Below are positions 46,652 through 55,083 of a stretch of DNA of 64,000 nucleotides, piece by piece. A program made the position numbers and the translations under genes. The stretch comes from Nostoc sp. FACHB-152 (GTDB lineage: Bacteria > Cyanobacteriota > Cyanobacteriia > Cyanobacteriales > Nostocaceae): contig NZ_JACJRV010000021.1 of the NCBI RefSeq assembly GCF_014697475.1, positions 1-64,000 on the forward strand, given 5' to 3'. Below the pieces are notes generated by a model. That model was not told the DNA's origin. It saw nothing but the letters and a program-made list of their open reading frames with translations, and made no database searches. The stretch's first letter is position 1. Each line of letters opens with the position of its first letter.

Positions 46652-48973
46652 TCATGCTGATGGTAGAGCTTTTTTTGGGGAAGATTTAAGCATTGGACGT
46701 AAGCCGTTAACTCCTGCAACGATTGTTGAACCATTGTTAACTACCGTTGCACCTAAGGGGTTCAGCCCAAATAGCACGGCGATCGCCATTGCTGCAATAT
46801 TAGGAATAGCAACAATACTAGTATTTTGACGAATCAATTTTTGGGCGTTGCGTGCCAGGGCGATCGCTTCTAAAATTCCATGTAAGTCATTTTCCATCAG
46901 TACTACATCTGCTGTCTCACGCGCAATTTCGGAACCGTGAGCAAAAGATATAGAAACATCGGCGTAGGCTAATGCGGGGGAGTCGTTAATTCCATCTCCC
47001 ACAAATGCAACTGTCTTGCCTTGTTCATGCAGTTCGCGGACAACGGCGGCTTTTTGTTCGGGGAATGCTTCGGCGTGGGTATTGGCTGGGGCAATTCCGA
47101 GTTCTGCTGCTACAGCTTTAGCTGTACGTTGGTTGTCGCCGGTGAGCATATGAACTTCTACACCTTCGACCGTCAACAGGTGGTTAATCACTTCCCTTGT
47201 TTCAGGACGAAGAATATCACTATACCTTATTCTACCGAGAAGTTTACCGTTGCTGGCAACATAAATCACCGAATTGACCCGGTTGCTATCTTTGAGAGCT
47301 TCCATATCTACGCCTTGTTGACGCAAGAAGCGTTCGCTACCTACATAAACAGGTTCGCCATCAATTTCAGCTTCGACACCTAAACCGAGTTTATAGTTCC
47401 ACTTGCTGCGGCTAGGAATCACAGTTTTTTGTGCTTCGGCGTAGCGGATGACGGCTTCGGCAACTGGGTGGGTAAGACGCTGTTCGGCGGCGGCGGCTAT
47501 AGCTAAAACGCGCCCCTCGGAAACTTCAGGATTAAAACTATCAATACCAATTACCGCAACTTCACCCTTAGTCAAAGTGCCAGTCTTATCAAATACGATG
47601 GTATCGACAGATGCGAGTTGTTCTAAGGCGCGACCACTGCGGATGAGAATCCCGTGTTTGGCGGCGTAAGTTAAGGCTGCTAATACTGTTGTTGGGACTG
47701 ATACTCTAATTCCTGTGGCAAAGTCGAGGGTAAGAACACTGGCGGCTCTGGAGGCGTTGCGGGTGACAGCAAACACGCCTGCACCCAGTAATAAGGTGGG
47801 GATAACTGCTTTTTCGGCAATTTTGATGGCGTAGTTTTCCATCCGGGTGTCATGGACTGGTGCTTCTTCCATCAGCTTGATGCTTTGTCCGGCGCGGGTG
47901 TCGTTACCTATCCGTTCTGCCAATATATAGATGCTGCCTTCTCGTACCAGTGTAGAAGCGAAGACGTGTTGTTCTTTGCTCTTCAAGACTGGTACTGATT
48001 CACCCGTCAGTTTTTGCTCATCTAGTAAAGCTTTACCCCGCAGGATAACGCCGTCTACTGGTACTTGTTCGCCAGGATAGACGATTACTGTGTCACCACT
48101 CTTAACTTCTTTGATGGAGATTTGGACTTTCTCACCATCACGCTCTACCCAGACAAATTGCCCTAGGGAATTGAGCAGATCTAATGTCTGCATTTTGGAA
48201 GAACGAGCGGTGCGATCGCGGATATTTTCCCCAATTTCAATTAAACTCAGCATCAATGCTGGTGTGAGAAATTGACCTTGGGCTGTGGTAATCACAATTG
48301 CCAACAAATCCAACACATCAATCGTCAGTTTCCGCTCCATCACGATTCCAACTACTGCTCGTTGGAATACGGGCAATGTTGCCAGTGCAATGGTTCCAGC
48401 CACCATAATTGGTGGTACAGATAATCCTAACGGCCCACCTAGCACAGCCAACCCAGTTGCTACAGCCGAAAGTTGCAATCCTGGCCAATTTGCTTCTTGT
48501 GCATCATCTTTGGCTTTTGATGACTTTTTCTGATCCAACAGCACAACGTTGGCATCATTGGCTGTCATAATCAGACAGCTAAGACGCGATCGCATTTTGG
48601 CATCGCTAACTGCACTAGGTTTATAGTTAACAACTAACGATGCAGCCGCAGGTTTAATTTTGACGCTCGTGACGAGGGGATCACCTTCTAATAAAGATTG
48701 CAGACGTTGCACATATGCTGCGTTACTACGCAACTGCGGTATCCGCAACCGCATTCTTCCGGGAACTGCATGGATAACGCTATAGACAACTTTGGGGATA
48801 TTGCGGTTGGCTAGAGAAGCTTTGCCATTAGGCTGCGCCAAAATAACCTTGCCATTCTGTTCTACCGCCGATGGATAAACCTTCCTCGCACCTAGAGGAA
48901 CCTCTTCTTGGGGTTCAATTTCCGAAGATTTTTGGACTACGGGCGATGCTAGTTGAGCTGTCAATGGTGTCAT
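46652..48973 (-). CDS. P1B-like P-type ATPase with Cys-less HMA domain and unusual membrane site
   Basis: The 773-residue pump has an HMA2-like N-terminus (HAVPGRMRLRIPQLR, residues 68-82, no CxxC), transmembrane helices, the actuator TGES (323-326), the phosphorylation motif DKTGTLTKGE (Asp462), the HP motif (LTHPVAEAV), the hinge GDGIND (659-664) and a C-terminal NNGSTIVAGVNGLRP. At the place of the usual CPC or SPC metal motif it reads LDFATGIRVSVP (417-427), with no cysteine. Metal and direction cannot be read. It is the core of the cluster 45.4-50.6 kb. Confidence 0.85.
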   Translation of the reverse strand: MTPLTAQLASPVVQKSSEIEPQEEVPLGARKVYPSAVEQNGKVILAQPNGKASLANRNIPKVVYSVIHAVPGRMRLRIPQLRSNAAYVQRLQSLLEGDPLVTSVKIKPAAASLVVNYKPSAVSDAKMRSRLSCLIMTANDANVVLLDQKKSSKAKDDAQEANWPGLQLSAVATGLAVLGGPLGLSVPPIMVAGTIALATLPVFQRAVVGIVMERKLTIDVLDLLAIVITTAQGQFLTPALMLSLIEIGENIRDRTARSSKMQTLDLLNSLGQFVWVERDGEKVQISIKEVKSGDTVIVYPGEQVPVDGVILRGKALLDEQKLTGESVPVLKSKEQHVFASTLVREGSIYILAERIGNDTRAGQSIKLMEEAPVHDTRMENYAIKIAEKAVIPTLLLGAGVFAVTRNASRAASVLTLDFATGIRVSVPTTVLAALTYAAKHGILIRSGRALEQLASVDTIVFDKTGTLTKGEVAVIGIDSFNPEVSEGRVLAIAAAAEQRLTHPVAEAVIRYAEAQKTVIPSRSKWNYKLGLGVEAEIDGEPVYVGSERFLRQQGVDMEALKDSNRVNSVIYVASNGKLLGRIRYSDILRPETREVINHLLTVEGVEVHMLTGDNQRTAKAVAAELGIAPANTHAEAFPEQKAAVVRELHEQGKTVAFVGDGINDSPALAYADVSISFAHGSEIARETADVVLMENDLHGILEAIALARNAQKLIRQNTSIVAIPNIAAMAIAVLFGLNPLGATVVNNGSTIVAGVNGLRPMLKSSPKKALPSA

Positions 48974-49103
48974 GCTTGATCTCGCTAAAAGTGATGGAAA
49001 ACTTGGTTAATCATGCAGCAGGCTCTAATTTTCGAGCGTAAGCTGTCTCGCCAATCAATTAAGACTGGTAAGCTACTGCAAAAAAGATTTGCTGATGATG
49101 TTG

Positions 49104-49409
49104 TTAAATTCTGCTGGCTGGGATGGCGGCGATACCTGCCGTTGCTTCGTTGGCAGATTGAATCAGACTCTTGAAATGCGTTATTGCTGCTTCTACAACA
49201 CTGGGCGTTCGCCCTTGAGAGTCTCGCAGTATCCTATTTGTATAGGTGATATTGATTCGTTTTATCACCAATGGATCTGCGTTGAGCAAGTTCTCTAAGC
49301 GTTGCACATATTGATAGCAATTACGAATTATCTTGTTTGGTTGGGCTGCTATTTTCCAGGGGCTTTCCCCAGGAGGCTGCGATGCCGATGAGGATACTGA
49401 ACCCTCCAT
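49104..49409 (-). CDS. Short HMA-like protein of the pump cluster
   Basis: The 101-residue protein has a segment YVQRLENLLNADPLVIKRI that matches the second half of the HMA-like domain of the pump (YVQRLQSLLEGDPLVTSVKI). The conserved GRxRxR strand is missing at the front, where a Ser/Pro-rich tail sits. It may be a shortened paralog. The start at 49409 (second ATG) is chosen because AGGAGG lies 6 bases before it and abuts the first ATG at 49415. It sits between the pump and the two-domain protein. Confidence 0.6.
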   Translation of the reverse strand: MEGSVSSSASQPPGESPWKIAAQPNKIIRNCYQYVQRLENLLNADPLVIKRINITYTNRILRDSQGRTPSVVEAAITHFKSLIQSANEATAGIAAIPASRI

Positions 49410-49441
49410 TTTCATCCTCCTGTGTTCCTTAACGGAACGCT

Positions 49442-50611
49442 CTACAACGGAAAGTTCGCCATATAGGCTAAAGAAAAAGACATAGCTGCGGGCTTCATGT
49501 CAGCCCATAAGCTGGATATGTTTAAATTATTACTTTTTGTTGATGTGTTTGTTGTATCTGGCGATACAACAGGCTGGGTAATTTGCTCTAGAGGCTGTTG
49601 TGGCTCTACAGTTTGCACAGGAGGTTTGGGCGGATTTGTCTGTAAAGCCAATTCCATAAGTTTTACCCAATGGTTAAGGGCTACATGACTCGGTTGATAT
49701 GCGATCGCAATTGATCCTGCATCGCAATTTATCCGCAGGTTAGTTACTTGAGCATCGGTTTTTAACAACCTTTCTAACCGCCGTGCGTAGGCTTGATCCT
49801 GGGCAATACGTGGTACATGGAACCTAATCCTGCCAGGAATAGTATGAACTACAGTGTAGGCAATATTTGCTGACGGTTTTACGTCTTGCCTAACTGGTTC
49901 AACAACAGGTTTAGTTACTAGTTGTGTCAATTTAGGTTTTGCAGTTATTTTATTTGGTTTTACAGATTGGCGATCGCTAGTTTTAGCATCAGCTTGTGAC
50001 TGCTGGTTGCCTTCTAATTTAGCGATTTGCGATTCTAAATAGTCAATCACCCAACGGGTGGTATCTGCGGTAATCATATAGACCGGGATGGATTTTAATC
50101 CACTAATTCCTAGTCCTCCTGTCACCGCTAACCCTGTCATTAAGGGGATGAGAGAGATAGTCTGCTCTATCCAAAAATTAGGGGATTTCCACGCAGCAAA
50201 GGGATCTCTGCGACTCTCTGACTCAGGCGAAGTTGGGTCAGGATGAATATTCAATTTTCCTAGTATAGTCAACATTTGCGGTAATGCTAGCTGGTTTTCA
50301 TCAAATGTGACTACCAAACTGCTTGTTTGCTGATTGGTAGAAACTTCTTTGACACCTTTGCATTGCTGTAAATGTTGAGATACTGCTTCTAGTCTTGAGT
50401 TCAAACTATCATCAGTAGCGCGGATGCGAATGCGACCGTGTGTGGTATGTACAATCTGTATACCACCAGTTGGCAAATCCATTGCTTGCTGTGCATTTGC
50501 TATGGTGTGTTTAGTCACTTTTACTTCGTCGCTGTGACGCTGACTAGAGATTAAGTCAGGAGACAGAGCCTCTTTCGGACTTAACCCGCGACTACTGAGA
50601 GTTTTGGTCAT
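49442..50611 (-). CDS. Two-HMA-domain membrane protein of the pump cluster
   Basis: The 389-residue protein has an HMA-like domain at about 53-118 (HTTHGRIRIRATDD), a hydrophobic middle (about 150-185, ISLIPLMTGLAVTGGLGISG), a second HMA-like domain (VVHTIPGRIRFHVPRIAQDQ, about 250-320) and a polar Gln/Asn-rich end. Neither domain has a CxxC. It begins the cluster and is 26 bases before the short HMA-like gene. I infer a membrane-anchored partner of the pump. No described protein with this exact layout came to mind. Confidence 0.7.
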   Translation of the reverse strand: MTKTLSSRGLSPKEALSPDLISSQRHSDEVKVTKHTIANAQQAMDLPTGGIQIVHTTHGRIRIRATDDSLNSRLEAVSQHLQQCKGVKEVSTNQQTSSLVVTFDENQLALPQMLTILGKLNIHPDPTSPESESRRDPFAAWKSPNFWIEQTISLIPLMTGLAVTGGLGISGLKSIPVYMITADTTRWVIDYLESQIAKLEGNQQSQADAKTSDRQSVKPNKITAKPKLTQLVTKPVVEPVRQDVKPSANIAYTVVHTIPGRIRFHVPRIAQDQAYARRLERLLKTDAQVTNLRINCDAGSIAIAYQPSHVALNHWVKLMELALQTNPPKPPVQTVEPQQPLEQITQPVVSPDTTNTSTKSNNLNISSLWADMKPAAMSFSLAYMANFPL

Positions 50612-50707
50612 TTACTCGATAGTTGCACCAAGGCTAAAAGGTTAACGTTAGGTTAAATATAACCTATAACTTCGGTATATGATCTACTTTTCAAGATTTA
50701 TTTTAGT

Positions 50708-51241
50708 TTAAGTAATGTTAATAACACGTTTTTGATACTCTTGCTCGGTGATTATATGGTGGGTACTTTCGATGCGATCTATAAATACAATCCCATCCAG
50801 ATGATCGTATTCATGCTGAAAAATCCGCGCTACAAAGTCATGGAATTTTTGCTTTTGTAAATTACCGTAGCGGTCATAATATTCAACTTCAATAGTCTGA
50901 TATCTAGGTACTAATCCTCTAATACCAGGAATACACAAACAACCTTCCCATCCCTTAACAATTTCTGAAGAATGCGACACTATCCTAGGGTTGATCATGG
51001 CAGTGGGTTCCATTGTAGGAGCATTGGGATACCTGGGATTTGGGCGAGAAGCCACAATAAATAAACGCTTTTGTTCGGCAACTTGTGGTGCTGCTATACC
51101 GACACCATTTGCTTGAGCGACTGTGGCAATTAAATCATCAATTAATTTTTGAATTTTTTCGTCATGAATATCATCAACCCAAGCAGCTTTTTGGCGAACT
51201 ATTGGGTCGCCTAATTGGGAAATTGGTAGTAAGTCAGCCAT
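50708..51241 (-). CDS. def: Peptide deformylase
   Basis: Def removes the formyl group from nascent proteins, using Fe or Zn. The 177-residue protein has motif 1 GVGIAAPQV, motif 2 EGCLCIPGIRG (Cys ligand; the usual Ser after the Leu is Cys here) and motif 3 QHEYDHLDGI with the HExxH metal site. Length is normal. A hairpin separates it from the Deg protease gene upstream. Confidence 0.93.
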   Translation of the reverse strand: MADLLPISQLGDPIVRQKAAWVDDIHDEKIQKLIDDLIATVAQANGVGIAAPQVAEQKRLFIVASRPNPRYPNAPTMEPTAMINPRIVSHSSEIVKGWEGCLCIPGIRGLVPRYQTIEVEYYDRYGNLQKQKFHDFVARIFQHEYDHLDGIVFIDRIESTHHIITEQEYQKRVINIT

Positions 51242-51300
51242 ATTATAAACTCCCGTAAATTAGTGGGAAATAATGAATGTTATATATACATATTTAAATA

Positions 51301-51335
51301 AAAATCGACAATTAACAATTGTCAATTTTTACTAA
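51301..51335 (-). terminator. Hairpin between the Deg gene and def
   Basis: AAAATTGACAATT-GTT-AATTGTCGATTTT on the minus strand (13 pairs, one mismatch) followed by TATTT. It ends the Deg protease transcript. Confidence 0.55.
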
Positions 51336-51513
51336 CATAAAATTTTCTAATGATTTACATCCAATCTTCTTAACCTCAAGCCCAAAAAACAGTAACCAGG
51401 CTTGTAAACCTCATCTGGTCTGGGTTTTATGAGATATTTATGGCTAAGTCTATATTTCAGACTACCCTAGCCTGCGGCAAGCCCCTGCGCGTCTACACAC
51501 TTCATATCTTTAG

Positions 51514-52773
51514 TTAGCTTTCGCGTTGTACTGGTAGAGGTGCAGGATTCACAGGGATTTGAGTAATTTGTCCGTTACGCTCGACTTGTACTTGTAAAGG
51601 ATTACCGATTTGGCTGTTTTCTACCAGCCTTTGTACTTCTTCAACTGTAGTTACAGACTGACCGTTAATTTGTCGAATCACATCCCCAGGTCTAAGTCCC
51701 GCCACAGCAGCTGGAGAGCGAGAGACAATACTGACTAACAATACACCTTTATCTGCTGCAATATTCAGGCGATCGCCAAATTTATCATTAATCCTTTGTT
51801 TAACTTCTGGTGTCAGCGTCACCATTTGCACACCCAAATAAGGATGGTCAACTCGGCCTTTACTAATTAATTGTTGAGCAATTTTCTGTACTGTGTTGAT
51901 GGGAATGGCAAATCCCAAACCTTGCGCGCCGCGAAGAATGGCTGTATTCATTCCAATTACTTGACCCCGCGCGTTCAGTAATGGCCCACCAGAGTTACCA
52001 GGGTTAATCGCTGCGTCTGTTTGAATATAGTCAACACGTTTGTCACTCGCACCAATGTCGCTACTAGAACGACCTGTAGCACTAATAATCCCCGATGTTA
52101 CAGTATTGTTTAAACCTAAAGGATTGCCGATCGCAATTACCGCCTCTCCTGGTTGTAATGCCTCAGAATTGCCTAATGATATAGTTGGCAGGTTATTAGC
52201 ATCTATTTTAATTACCGCTACGTCTGTTACTGGGTCTTCGCCCAACACTTTGCCATCAAAAGTTCTACCATCTTTGAGGGTAACGGTCACAGCGTCCGCC
52301 CCATCAACCACGTGGGAGTTCGTCAAAATCTGACCAGAGGAACTAATAATAAATCCTGAACCACTACCCCGTTCAACTCTTTGTCTAGGTTGGACATCGC
52401 CAAAAAATCGCCTAAAAAACGGATCGTTAAATTCTTCTGGTATACGAGATGTCACAGTTCTAGCAGAGTCAATACGCACAACTGCACCGCCAACATTACG
52501 TACTACTCCAACTACATAATTAGGATCTCCAGATGTAGAGATAATTGGTGGAATTGCGATCGCAGTTTCAGGGTTAGCAGTTTTAGAATCGGGAACCAAT
52601 GGCTGATTTGGAGAATTTTCCAAGCTTTTACCTGATAAAAGACCACAACCTCCAACAGACACCACTGCTAACCCACTAAGTAGCATTAACTTTACACTGG
52701 TTGATGCGCTTGAGAGAAACCAACCCTTGCTATCCATTTTTTGTCGTTGACAATCATACACTTGTGTCTTCAT
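51514..52773 (-). CDS. HtrA/Deg-type serine protease with PDZ domain
   Basis: The 419-residue protein has a hydrophobic N-terminus with a possible lipobox ending VGGC (Cys43), then a trypsin-like domain with His154 (TNSHVVDG), Asp184 (VTDVAVI) and Ser261 (GNSGGPLL), and one C-terminal PDZ (GLRPGDVIRQINGQSVTT). This is the layout of the cyanobacterial HhoA/HhoB/HtrA family, protecting the periplasm or thylakoid lumen from misfolded protein. Which paralog it is cannot be told. ATG 52773 or 52737 may be used. Confidence 0.9.
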   Translation of the reverse strand: MKTQVYDCQRQKMDSKGWFLSSASTSVKLMLLSGLAVVSVGGCGLLSGKSLENSPNQPLVPDSKTANPETAIAIPPIISTSGDPNYVVGVVRNVGGAVVRIDSARTVTSRIPEEFNDPFFRRFFGDVQPRQRVERGSGSGFIISSSGQILTNSHVVDGADAVTVTLKDGRTFDGKVLGEDPVTDVAVIKIDANNLPTISLGNSEALQPGEAVIAIGNPLGLNNTVTSGIISATGRSSSDIGASDKRVDYIQTDAAINPGNSGGPLLNARGQVIGMNTAILRGAQGLGFAIPINTVQKIAQQLISKGRVDHPYLGVQMVTLTPEVKQRINDKFGDRLNIAADKGVLLVSIVSRSPAAVAGLRPGDVIRQINGQSVTTVEEVQRLVENSQIGNPLQVQVERNGQITQIPVNPAPLPVQRES

Positions 52774-52939
52774 GTGTCTTTGCTTCTCCGTGTTAGTCTG
52801 TGGGTGCTAGGATAATGCCTACTGGGTGGCCCCAACATGATTACAACTCAAACTTTGCTCTAGGTCTAGAGCAACCGAGTTTTAAATTGTGCTTGCTTAT
52901 ATCTTCTATTGTGGCGATTAGCAGCAAAGGTAATAGGTA

Positions 52940-54328
52940 ATGGAAATTTCTCTTGACAGTCTATGGTCTCAGGTGCTAGAACGCCTACAACTAGAATTAT
53001 CCCGTCCTACCTTTGAAACTTGGATTAAAACTGCTAATGCGGAGCGATTAGAAAATAATTGCTTAGTAATCATTACTCCAAACCCTTTTGCCCGTAATTG
53101 GCTACAGAAGTATTACATCAATACTATTGCTAATGTCGTGCAGAGTATTTTGGGGCATCCAGTCGAAATTTATATTACAGTTGCCAAAGGTGAGGAAGTT
53201 CCACAATCAGATGAACGAGAAAGTACATGGGAATTTTCTAATCCCAAGATTGCGCCTGAAAGTGTGCCGCCAAAAAACCAGACAAACACAGAATTAAACT
53301 CGAAATATGTATTCTCTCGATTTGTTGTTGGGGCTAATAACCGGATGGCACACGCCGCATCCTTAGCCGTTGCAGAATACCCAGGTAGAGAGTTTAATCC
53401 CCTATTTTTATGTGGTGGTGTGGGCTTAGGTAAAACTCACCTCATGCAAGCCATTGGTCATTATCGTTGGGAAATTTGCCCAGATTCTAAAATATTTTAC
53501 GTTTCTTGTGAGCAGTTTACTAACGATTTAATTACAGCTATCCGCAAAGATAGTATGCAAAGCTTTCGAGAACACTATCGGGCGGCTAATGTACTGTTAG
53601 TAGATGATATTCAGTTTATTGAAGGTAAGGAATATACTCAAGAAGAATTTTTCCATACTTTTAATACATTACATGAAGCTGGCAAACAAGTTGTGATTGC
53701 TTCTGACCGTCCGCCAAACCAAATTCCCCAACTGCAAGAGAGGTTGTCTTCGCGGTTTTCTATGGGCTTAATTGCTGATATTCAGCCGCCTGATTTAGAA
53801 ACGAGAATGGCGATTTTACAGAAAAAAGCTGAGTATGAAAATATTCGCTTGCCCAAGGATGTGATTGAGTATATAGCAACTAACTACACTTCTAATATTC
53901 GAGAATTAGAAGGAGCATTAATCAGGGCTTTGGCATATATTTCGATTTGGGGTTTGCCCATGACAGTCGAAAATATTACCCCAGTTTTAGAAACGCCGAG
54001 TGAGAAAGTAGCCGCTACCCCAGAGGCAATTTTAACGGCTATTGCTGATACTTTTGATGTCTCAATTGAAGACCTCAAAAGTAACTCACGACGGCGGGAA
54101 ATTAGCTGGGCGCGACAAATCGGGATGTATTTAATGCGCCAATACACTGGTTTAAGTTTTCCGAGAATTGGTGAGGAGTTTGGTGGTAAGGATCATACAA
54201 CAGTGTTATATAGTTGTGAGAAAATTACTCAACTTAGAGAAAGCGATCGCAATTTAGTACAAACTCTCCGACAACTTAGCGATCGCATTAACATGACTAG
54301 CCGTTCTCAAAAATCATCAAGAAATTAA
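52940..54328 (+). CDS. dnaA: Chromosomal replication initiator DnaA
   Basis: DnaA opens the replication origin with ATP. The 462-residue protein has domain I ([17 protein letters not shown]), a linker, domain III with Walker [17 protein letters not shown], Walker [13 protein letters not shown], sensor features [10 protein letters not shown], and domain IV with the DNA-binding signature [15 protein letters not shown]. Length is normal. The likely oriC starts directly downstream. A TGCTAGG-type promoter was not clearly seen. Confidence 0.97.
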   Translation: MEISLDSLWSQVLERLQLELSRPTFETWIKTANAERLENNCLVIITPNPFARNWLQKYYINTIANVVQSILGHPVEIYITVAKGEEVPQSDERESTWEFSNPKIAPESVPPKNQTNTELNSKYVFSRFVVGANNRMAHAASLAVAEYPGREFNPLFLCGGVGLGKTHLMQAIGHYRWEICPDSKIFYVSCEQFTNDLITAIRKDSMQSFREHYRAANVLLVDDIQFIEGKEYTQEEFFHTFNTLHEAGKQVVIASDRPPNQIPQLQERLSSRFSMGLIADIQPPDLETRMAILQKKAEYENIRLPKDVIEYIATNYTSNIRELEGALIRALAYISIWGLPMTVENITPVLETPSEKVAATPEAILTAIADTFDVSIEDLKSNSRRREISWARQIGMYLMRQYTGLSFPRIGEEFGGKDHTTVLYSCEKITQLRESDRNLVQTLRQLSDRINMTSRSQKSSRN

Positions 54329-54560
54329 TCTTGAGTTTTCCACAGGCTACACTCTGATCATCTATCTCAATAGTTAAAAAACAAATTAAAAATATTAAGT
54401 TAAGTATAAAAAACGTTTAAATCTAAATTTTTCTGGGGAAAAATAATTATTTTTTGTGGAAAAACCTCAACGATTCTGTGGAAAACCTCATCAAGTATAA
54501 TTACCTTGTGGAAAATCCTTAATAGTTTTCCACAAGTTTTCCACAGATATTAACAGGTCA
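54329..54560. other. Probable chromosomal replication origin (oriC)
   Basis: Six exact DnaA boxes of form TTTTCCACA occur: 54336, 54526 and 54537 on the plus strand, and 54455, 54477 and 54507 on the minus strand. An AT-rich stretch at 54366-54440 could be the unwinding element. The region is directly after dnaA. I saw no other cluster of this kind in the window. Confidence 0.8.
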
Positions 54561-54569
54561 GGAAGAAGG

Positions 54570-54615
54570 GTGTGGGGTGTAGAAGAATGGGTGTAGGGTG
54601 TAGGGTTTAGGGGAA
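54570..54615. repeat. GGTGTAGGG-type tandem repeat
   Basis: Units of GGGTGTAG are repeated right after the DnaA box cluster. It is a dispersed type of repeat. Confidence 0.45.
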
Positions 54616-54800
54616 GAAGGACTGTGACTCGTCTTCTAGTTTTGCGTTGCTCACGATTAATCAATCCCCACACCCTGTTTTGGTCAACCGTATTGGGATC
54701 ACCCCTAGGATAGATAAGTTTATGAATTTATCCGCCGAAAATAGAATGTATAGCAGACGCTATACCCAATAGCTGCATCTGCTTGATCTATTGAGTTCTT

Positions 54801-55064
54801 ATGGTTAAAAAAACACTGGCTCTTGGGCAACCAGAAGTTAGCCATCTCATTCGCAAACTTCGGCACTTAACCGGACTAAGCCAAGAACAGTTTGCAGAAA
54901 AACTAGGAGTTGCGTTCAGTACCATTAATCGATGGGAAAATGGGCATATGCAGCCCTCACCTCTGGCTCTCAAGCAAATCAAAACGATGCTCAGTGAGTT
55001 AAGTCGTTCACCGGTTGTTGAGCTTCAGGATCAGAGCCAAACTCTGTTAGATAAATACTTTTAG
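54801..55064 (+). CDS. XRE-family helix-turn-helix regulator
   Basis: The 87-residue protein is almost all HTH: the motif LSQEQFAEKLGVAFSTINRW, with ENGHMQPSPLALKQI after it. It would bind DNA as a dimer. It is 19 bases before the large hybrid kinase on the same strand and forms an operon with it and the DUF99 gene. An autoregulatory role is plausible but not shown. Confidence 0.85.
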   Translation: MVKKTLALGQPEVSHLIRKLRHLTGLSQEQFAEKLGVAFSTINRWENGHMQPSPLALKQIKTMLSELSRSPVVELQDQSQTLLDKYF

Positions 55065-55083
55065 AGGCGGAGTTAAGTATTCA

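Noticed and set aside
50708-51241. Deformylase motif 2 with Cys for Ser as evidence of inactivity
   Set aside because: The metal-binding residues are all kept and this position tolerates change; no ground for calling it inactive.
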